Source: Candidatus Omnitrophota bacterium (lineage in GTDB: Bacteria; Omnitrophota; Gorgyraeia; Gorgyraeales; Gorgyraeaceae). Taken from it: 9,969 nt of DNA. Shown one piece after another: positions 5,158 through 9,969 of the stretch (positions are counted from its first letter, which is position 1; each line of letters begins with the position of its first letter). The DNA is taken from the NCBI GenBank assembly GCA_018817035.1, contig JAHIUV010000215.1, positions 1 through 9,969 of the forward strand, given 5' to 3'. The notes beneath the pieces are model-generated. The model was not told where the DNA came from, did no database searches, and saw only the letters and a program-made list of their open reading frames with translations. The translations under genes were made by a program, and so were the position numbers.

Positions 5158-7404
5158 TTAAGAAGTCTGTTGAGAAGGCGCTTCGCCTGATTCTTCCTGC
5201 TTTACTTTGTATTCGCTTATTAAGATCTCTCTGGGCTTACTGCCTCTAAAAGAACCGACTACACCTTCTTCTTCCATGGCATCTATTAATCTGGCGGCCC
5301 TTGTATATCCCAGCCTGAGCCTTCTCTGCAACATCGAAACGGATGCCTGGCCTGTCTCAAGCACCATCTGCACCGCCTCGTCAAAAAATTCATCCTTACT
5401 GAAACCGCCTCTTCCCGCCACGCCTTTTTTCTGCTGTTCCAGTATTTGCCCGTCGTATTCAGGCTCTCTCTGCTTCTTTATCATCTCCACGACAGCTTCT
5501 ATGTCTGCGTCGGAAAGAAGCGTGCCTTGAGCTCTTATAGGTTTAGCGTTGCCGGGCTCCAGAAATAACATATCGCCCTTGCCCAGTAATTTATCCGCGC
5601 CATTCATGTCAAGTACTGTCCTGGAGTCTACTTTTGAGGCAACCTTAAAAGATATCCTCGCCGGAAAATTAGCTTTTATTACCCCTGTGACAACGTCCAC
5701 GGACGGCCTCTGAGTAGCGAGTATTATATGTATGCCTACTGCTCTCGAAAGCTGCGCGAGCCTCGTTATCGCGTTTTCCACGTCCTGCTGGGCGACTATC
5801 ATAAGATCAGCCAATTCGTCTATTATAACCACTATATAAGGCAGTTTCTCGCTGGATTTTTTATTGAACGCGTCTATATTCCTGGTTACGGCCTTTGCCA
5901 GCATCTTATACCTTGATTCCATCTCACTTACTACCCATTCAAGCACTCCGGCGGCTTTTCTCGAGTCTGTCACTACCGGGCATAAAAGATGAGGCAGTCC
6001 ATTATAAACAGCTAACTCCACCATCTTTGGGTCCACCATTATAAACTTTAACTCATCAGGGCTCGCGTTATAGATCATGCTCATTATCAATGAATTAACG
6101 CATACAGTCTTACCCGAGCCCGTGGTGCCGGCTATCAAAAGATGAGGCATGCCCCCGAGGTCAGCTACTACGCTCTTTCCTGAAATATCCTTTCCAAGCG
6201 CCATGGCAAGTTTTGATTTAGCGGCTTCTTTTTCATATTCTTCGGATTCGAGTATTTCCCTTAAATAAACAAGAGTCGAACTCTGGTTAGGGACCTCTAT
6301 GCCAACAGCTGATTTTCCAGGGATAGGAGCGACTATTCTAACAGTGGGAGCCTTCATGATAAGCGCTATATCGTCACTCAACGCGGTGATCCTATTCACT
6401 TTTACTCCGGGCGCCGGCTGTAATTCATATCTGGTGATTACCGGGCCTTTGCTTATATTGACCACCTTTGCCTCTATATTAAAATCCCCAAGAGTATCCT
6501 CAAGTATTCTGGCATTGGCCTCAAGGTCTTCATCCATCATCTTTTTCGACTCAGGCGGAGGAGACGTCAACAGGTCCAATGTAGGCATCTTGTAATCACC
6601 GACCACTCTTGGTTCGATCTTTACGGGTTTCTTAGGCACCGCGGGAGCCTGTTTTATGACAGGTTTTGGTTTAAATATGGTAATTTTCGGAGGGCCTGTT
6701 TTTTCCTGTTTTTCTTTTTCTGCGTCTTCTTCTTTGAGCCTTGAGCCTAGAGCCTTGAACCTGGATTTATCCACCCTAACCGCCGCTTTTATCCTGGGTT
6801 TCTGGCGAGTAGGATCATCTCTTTCAGAAATAACCCTCTCTTTTCTACCGCGCTTATCCTTTAAGCTCCCCAATAAACCCCATATACGCACAAATAAAAA
6901 TGACACCAGCGGAACGATCAAAAATTCAGTGGCCAGTAAAAGCGCCAGCACGCTGAGAACAAGCGTGATTATATATCCTCCGACTATCCCAAAGTAAGAA
7001 ACCAACTTTCCCGATAAAAACAGCCCTGTCAGCCCTCCTCTTTCCATGATCACCGCGGGGTCTGTCAAACCTGTAAGGCCAAAGAATGTAGAGCTTGAAA
7101 TAAAGAGTGTCAACACACCGGTAAATCTAAGGGCGGGTTTACCATCCAGCCTGCCTGCCAACATACCTATGCCCCATACCAGCAACAAAAACGGAATAAA
7201 AAATCCGGAATACCCTATGATTTTAAAAATCAGCCAGCTGGCGTAAGCGCCTACTATGCCTATGAAATTACGCGCGTGAAGATTAGGATGGGAAGTTTCA
7301 AAGCCTATATCATAAGGCGTATAAGATATCATCGCGGCAAATAATATAAACGCCAGGGTAAATAATCCGAAAGAAATTATAAGGTCTCTTTTGTCTTTTT
7401 TCAT
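5158..7404 (-). CDS. ftsK: DNA translocase FtsK/SpoIIIE
   Basis: A 748-residue septal DNA pump that moves chromosome termini across the closing division site. The N-terminal membrane part has hydrophobic segments at about 8-29, 48-84, 93-112 and 134-172. A charged, Pro/Lys-rich linker spans about 180-280; it is short compared with E. coli FtsK, closer to the SpoIIIE size class. The motor holds Walker A GTTGSGKT (426-433), Walker B VVIIDE (525-530), and ILATQRPSVDVVTGVIKANFPARI (561-584 region). The C-terminal winged-helix gamma domain (about 668-728, RRLRLGYTRAARLIDAMEEEGVVG) reads orienting sequences in known homologues. ATG 7404 overlaps the uppP stop as ATGA and gives a normal MKK start. 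The TTG at 7440 would add 12 residues encoded inside uppP. A heptamer repeat encodes residues 215-224. Confidence 0.96.
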   Translation of the reverse strand: MKKDKRDLIISFGLFTLAFILFAAMISYTPYDIGFETSHPNLHARNFIGIVGAYASWLIFKIIGYSGFFIPFLLLVWGIGMLAGRLDGKPALRFTGVLTLFISSSTFFGLTGLTDPAVIMERGGLTGLFLSGKLVSYFGIVGGYIITLVLSVLALLLATEFLIVPLVSFLFVRIWGLLGSLKDKRGRKERVISERDDPTRQKPRIKAAVRVDKSRFKALGSRLKEEDAEKEKQEKTGPPKITIFKPKPVIKQAPAVPKKPVKIEPRVVGDYKMPTLDLLTSPPPESKKMMDEDLEANARILEDTLGDFNIEAKVVNISKGPVITRYELQPAPGVKVNRITALSDDIALIMKAPTVRIVAPIPGKSAVGIEVPNQSSTLVYLREILESEEYEKEAAKSKLAMALGKDISGKSVVADLGGMPHLLIAGTTGSGKTVCVNSLIMSMIYNASPDELKFIMVDPKMVELAVYNGLPHLLCPVVTDSRKAAGVLEWVVSEMESRYKMLAKAVTRNIDAFNKKSSEKLPYIVVIIDELADLMIVAQQDVENAITRLAQLSRAVGIHIILATQRPSVDVVTGVIKANFPARISFKVASKVDSRTVLDMNGADKLLGKGDMLFLEPGNAKPIRAQGTLLSDADIEAVVEMIKKQREPEYDGQILEQQKKGVAGRGGFSKDEFFDEAVQMVLETGQASVSMLQRRLRLGYTRAARLIDAMEEEGVVGSFRGSKPREILISEYKVKQEESGEAPSQQTS
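6734..6761. repeat. Four-unit heptamer tandem repeat inside ftsK
   Basis: Four contiguous seven-base units read TTGAGCC, TTGAGCC, TAGAGCC and TTGAACC on the plus strand. They lie in the ftsK linker and encode residues 215-224 (RFKALGSRLK) of that protein. Seven is not a multiple of three, so gain or loss of one unit would shift the frame, while three units would be neutral. The linker is poorly conserved and tolerates such sequence. Confidence 0.8.
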
Positions 7405-8141
7405 AAAAGGATCAAGACTAGTATACCGACCGCGATACAATATATGCCGAACAGATAAAATTTACCCCTATAAAGTATCTTAAGCAATAATTTTAACGAT
7501 AAAACGCCGACAGCGCAAGATACGATGAACCCGATTATGTAATTCGCGTTAAACCCGTCCAGCGCTATAGTTTTTATTTTTAATACAAAGGCTCCTATTA
7601 TAGCCGGTATAGCCAATAGAAAAGAGAACCTGGCAGCTGACTGGCTGTCAAGACCCAGGAACATACCTGTGGAAATCGTTACGCCGCTTCTTGATATCCC
7701 CGGCACAGCCGCGATCCCCTGCGCCAGGCCTATCAAAACCGCTTTAAATCCACTGATGCCTTTGGTGCCATACCTGATAAATCTTCCCAATATAAGCCAC
7801 ACTCCGGTAACGACAAGTCCAACTCCGACTATTTTGACATTGCCAAATCCGGATTCAATACTTTTTCCGAAAAGCAAAACAAAAACAACAGTGACCAGCG
7901 TACTGATTATAACAAAAAGCCCTGTTTTTTTTCTAACAGTAAAGATATCTATTATATCTCTTCGAAATACTATAAATATAGCCGTCAGGGTACCCACATG
8001 CAGAAAAACATCAAAAGCCACCTGCGGTTTTTCCAATCCGAACAATCTATGCAGGATAACCAAGTGCCCGGAGCTGGAAACCGGCAAAAACTCAGTAATA
8101 CCCTGCACTATGCCCGAAATAACGGATTCAAAAAAACTCAT
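7401..8141 (-). CDS. uppP: Undecaprenyl-diphosphatase (BacA/UppP family)
   Basis: A 246-residue polytopic membrane phosphatase, a little shorter than the usual 265-275. It converts undecaprenyl diphosphate to the monophosphate lipid carrier used in peptidoglycan and surface-polymer synthesis, and in many bacteria gives bacitracin tolerance. The two catalytic signatures are intact. QGITEFLPVSSSGH at 13-26 has the (E/Q)xxxE motif as Gln13 and Glu17. PGISRSGVTIS at 147-157 has the essential Arg151. Hydrophobic helices follow through to the C-terminus (IYCIAVGILVLILL). The ATG has no Shine-Dalgarno. The AT-rich upstream minus-strand sequence contains TAGAAT and TAATAT, which could act as a weak -10 but have no matching -35. 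Its stop overlaps the ftsK ATG. Repeat copy B separates it from pnp. Confidence 0.95.
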   Translation of the reverse strand: MSFFESVISGIVQGITEFLPVSSSGHLVILHRLFGLEKPQVAFDVFLHVGTLTAIFIVFRRDIIDIFTVRKKTGLFVIISTLVTVVFVLLFGKSIESGFGNVKIVGVGLVVTGVWLILGRFIRYGTKGISGFKAVLIGLAQGIAAVPGISRSGVTISTGMFLGLDSQSAARFSFLLAIPAIIGAFVLKIKTIALDGFNANYIIGFIVSCAVGVLSLKLLLKILYRGKFYLFGIYCIAVGILVLILL

Positions 8142-8162
8142 ATACTTATATTATTCTATTCC

Positions 8163-8281
8163 GGTTCTCGACTCGGCTTTAGCCTCGCTCGAACAATATT
8201 GAACCCCGAGCGCCGTCGAGGGGCTTCGAGCGGAGTCCCGAAGCATCGGGACGTAGTCGAGAAGATACAAAGCCAACAGAA
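8163..8281. repeat. Mosaic palindromic intergenic repeat, copy B
   Basis: It shares with copy A, in the same order, TTCTCGAC (8165-8172), GCTCGAACAATATTG (8187-8201) and GTCGAGAAG followed by an imperfect CAAAG-C-A-CAGA tail (8256-8280). The first two modules are separated by 14 bases here (with a GGCT-TT-AGCC mini-hairpin) against two in copy A. The middle is longer and contains another hairpin at 8235-8252. TTCTCGACT (8165-8173) pairs perfectly with AGTCGAGAA (8255-8263), so the whole unit can fold. It fills the pnp-uppP gap and has no coding capacity. The folded RNA could protect the pnp 3' end or end transcription, though no U-tract is present. Confidence 0.75.
8235..8252. other. Hairpin within repeat copy B
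   Basis: GTCCCGA and TCGGGAC are a perfect seven-base inverted repeat around the loop AGCA. In the minus-strand transcript it lies about 30 bases after the pnp stop. No U-run follows on either strand, so termination is not evident. Confidence 0.6.
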
Positions 8282-8282
8282 T

Positions 8283-9969
8283 CTATTCCTGAGCCTGCTT
8301 GGCGCTTAAATTCAGGCGGCCCATCTCGTCTATCTTGATCAATTTAACTTTGAGCTTGTCACCGACCTTTACAGCATCTTCAACATTCTTTACAAATTTA
8401 CCAGCAAGTTCAGAGACATGTATCAGGCCTTCTTTTCCCGGCAATATTTCGCAGAACGCGCCGAAATTCATGATCTTGGTAATAGTCCCGTCAAAAACAG
8501 TTCCTACTTCAAGATCTCCTGTTATGCCTTTTATTATTTCCATCGCTTTACTGATGGCTTCTTCACTGTCAGACGACACGGAAACCTTGCCATCGGTATC
8601 ATCCACGTCGATATTAGTGCCCGTATCCAGGATTATCTTCTTTATTACCTTGCCTCCGGGACCTATCAAAGCCCTGATCTTATCTTTAGCGATAATAATC
8701 GACCTGATCTTTGGCGCGAACTCTGAAATCTCTTCTTTGGGCTTACTTATCACGGCTTGCATCTTCTTCAAGATAAAATCCCTGGCAGGCGATGCCTGCT
8801 TCATTATCTTCCTGACCATGTCCATATCTATACCATCTATCTTCAGGTCCATCTGAAGCGCGGTAACTCCGTTATCCGTGCCCGTGACCTTAAAATCCAT
8901 GTCCCCGAAATGATCCTCCGCTCCGGCTATATCAGTCAGGATAGCAAATGAGGCTCCTTCTTTTACCAGGCCCATGGCTATGCCTGAAACAGCCTGCTTT
9001 ATAGGAACACCCGCGTCCATCAGGGAAAGCGTGCTGGCGCACACAGTAGCCATACTGCTGGAACCATTGGATTCCAATATATCAGAGACCACTCTTATCG
9101 TATAAGGAAACTCCTCTTTGGACGGCATTACTGCTTTAAGCGCCCTTTCAGCAAGCGCGCCATGTCCGATCTCGCGCCGGCCCGGTCCCCTGGAAGGCCT
9201 TGCCTCTCCCACGCTGAACGGAGGAAAATTATAATGCAGCATAAAGTTCTTGAATTTTTCGCCTTCAAGCGTATCAAGCCTCTGCTCGTCCCTGGCTGTT
9301 CCCAATGTAGTAGTGGAAAGGCTCTGCGTTTGTCCTCTCGTGAACAAACCTGACCCGTGCGTCCTGGGCAATACTCCGATTTCACAAGTTATTGTCCTTA
9401 TTTCCTCGCATTTTCTTCCATCCACCCTTGTCTTTTTCTCCAGGATAAATTTTCGGATAACGCCCTTTTCAATCTTATGCAGGGCTGATTTTATATCAGA
9501 TTCCTCAAGAGTTTCGTCTTCTGATTTTAACTTGCCTATTACCTCTTTACTCAACAGATCAAGAGATCCTTCTCTTTCCTCTTTTGAAGAAGGCAGGTAT
9601 GCTTTTTCAAGGCCTGACAGGGCCAATTTCTTGACCTTGCCATATAATTCATCAGAAATAACTTTCGTCTCGATCTTATTTTTTTTCTTGCCTGCTTTAC
9701 CCTGTAACTCCTCCTGCAAAGCAATCGTTTCGTTTATAGACACCTGGCTAAACTCTATTGCCTCGAGCATTTTTTCTTCCGATATCTCGTTGGCGCCTGC
9801 CTCGAGCATGACGATCTTATCCTTAAGTCCTACGGCAACCAGGTTCAGGACACTATTTTCCATCTCCTGATAAGTAGGATTCACTACGAATTTATCATCT
9901 ATAAGGCCTATTCTTACGGCTCCCACGGGCCCCGCGAAAGGGATGTCCGAAATAGTGAGCGCGGATGAA
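8283..9969 (-). CDS. pnp: Polyribonucleotide nucleotidyltransferase (PNPase), 5' end outside window
   Basis: 561 residues are visible; alignment by eye to E. coli PNPase suggests about 134 N-terminal residues are missing beyond 9969. PNPase degrades RNA 3' to 5' by phosphorolysis and can add tails in reverse. The visible part holds the end of the first RNase PH domain (SSALTISDIPFAGPVGAVRIG), a helical linker and the second RNase PH domain. The latter has FTRGQTQSLSTTTLGTARD, GRREIGHGALAER, SNGSSSMA and DHFGDMDFK, which carries the acidic catalytic residues and lysine. A KH domain (IGPGGK at visible residues 435-440) and an S1 domain (about 488-557) follow. The chain stops almost directly after S1 (LNLSAKQAQE), with essentially no tail. 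The frame stays open to the window edge, so the first in-frame ATG at 9926 is internal. Confidence 0.97.
   Translation of the reverse strand, partial: SSALTISDIPFAGPVGAVRIGLIDDKFVVNPTYQEMENSVLNLVAVGLKDKIVMLEAGANEISEEKMLEAIEFSQVSINETIALQEELQGKAGKKKNKIETKVISDELYGKVKKLALSGLEKAYLPSSKEEREGSLDLLSKEVIGKLKSEDETLEESDIKSALHKIEKGVIRKFILEKKTRVDGRKCEEIRTITCEIGVLPRTHGSGLFTRGQTQSLSTTTLGTARDEQRLDTLEGEKFKNFMLHYNFPPFSVGEARPSRGPGRREIGHGALAERALKAVMPSKEEFPYTIRVVSDILESNGSSSMATVCASTLSLMDAGVPIKQAVSGIAMGLVKEGASFAILTDIAGAEDHFGDMDFKVTGTDNGVTALQMDLKIDGIDMDMVRKIMKQASPARDFILKKMQAVISKPKEEISEFAPKIRSIIIAKDKIRALIGPGGKVIKKIILDTGTNIDVDDTDGKVSVSSDSEEAISKAMEIIKGITGDLEVGTVFDGTITKIMNFGAFCEILPGKEGLIHVSELAGKFVKNVEDAVKVGDKLKVKLIKIDEMGRLNLSAKQAQE

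Larger units (their letters stand above)
8155..8289. mobile_element. Candidate insertion: repeat copy B with 8-bp direct flanks
   Basis: An exact eight-base direct repeat, TCTATTCC, lies at 8155-8162 and again at 8282-8289, bracketing 119 bases that hold repeat copy B. The right flank contains the pnp stop codon and the base after it. This is the pattern expected if a small non-autonomous element inserted just after pnp and duplicated its target. The ends of the bracketed segment are not simple terminal inverted repeats, and the match could be chance, so this stays a candidate. Confidence 0.4.

Noticed and set aside
7405..7440. TTG start giving a 12-residue longer FtsK
   Set aside because: The extra codons lie wholly inside uppP. 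ATG 7404 makes a four-base ATGA overlap and starts with typical basic residues before the first membrane helix.
7669..8202. Plus-strand open frame of 177 codons opposite uppP
   Set aside because: It is the antisense shadow of a hydrophobic gene whose catalytic motifs are intact on the other strand. Its translation is low-complexity and Thr/Pro/Ile-rich, with no domain.
8165..8281. CRISPR array or tRNA/ncRNA gene in the pnp-uppP gap
   Set aside because: There are no regularly spaced direct repeats and no tRNA-like cloverleaf. The structure is inverted-repeat based and shared with the left-edge repeat.
9250..9870. Plus-strand open frame of 206 codons opposite pnp
   Set aside because: It is a serine-rich antisense translation. 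The minus-strand PNPase domains cover the whole interval.

Overview
This is an ordinary bacterial chromosome segment that is almost fully coding. I estimate mid-40s GC by eye. It carries conserved cell-envelope, division and RNA/ribosome genes, with no phage, plasmid or defence cargo. No gene fixes the phylum. The gene content (FtsK, a RodZ-type HTH-membrane protein, RimO, PgsA, PgpA, CinA, ThpR) and many short palindromic intergenic repeats would suit an uncultured, Gram-negative-type lineage such as Omnitrophota or a relative. That placement is a tentative inference.

Layout: from the right edge leftwards, seven genes run on the minus strand: pnp (5' end outside the window), uppP, ftsK, a rodZ-like gene, rimO, pgsA and pgpA. 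Two plus-strand genes, cinA and thpR, fill the left end and converge on pgpA. Packing is tight. uppP/ftsK and pgsA/pgpA overlap by four bases (ATGA), cinA/thpR overlap by 19, and thpR/pgpA overlap tail to tail by 17. Several upstream start codons read into repeat or neighbouring sequence and were rejected for internal ATGs with better family or context support (cinA, ftsK, rimO, pgsA).

How the genes relate: UppP regenerates the undecaprenyl phosphate carrier, the RodZ-like protein probably anchors the rod-shape machinery, FtsK couples chromosome segregation to septation, and PgsA plus PgpA are consecutive steps to phosphatidylglycerol. PNPase (RNA decay) and RimO (S12 methylthiolation) complete the minus-strand cluster. 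The order resembles the pnp / spoIIIE / ymfM / pgsA / cinA / recA neighbourhood of Firmicutes, but here cinA is on the opposite strand.

I found no new multi-gene system. The unexplained signals are non-coding. A mosaic palindromic repeat is present in two copies (left edge, and between pnp and uppP); the second is flanked by an exact 8-bp direct repeat that includes the pnp stop codon. A REP-like hairpin and a terminator-like hairpin lie between rodZ and rimO. An 11-bp perfect inverted repeat spans the rimO stop and abuts the pgsA ribosome-binding site. A four-unit heptamer repeat sits inside the ftsK linker. A strong promoter is placed so that the cinA message would be nearly leaderless.
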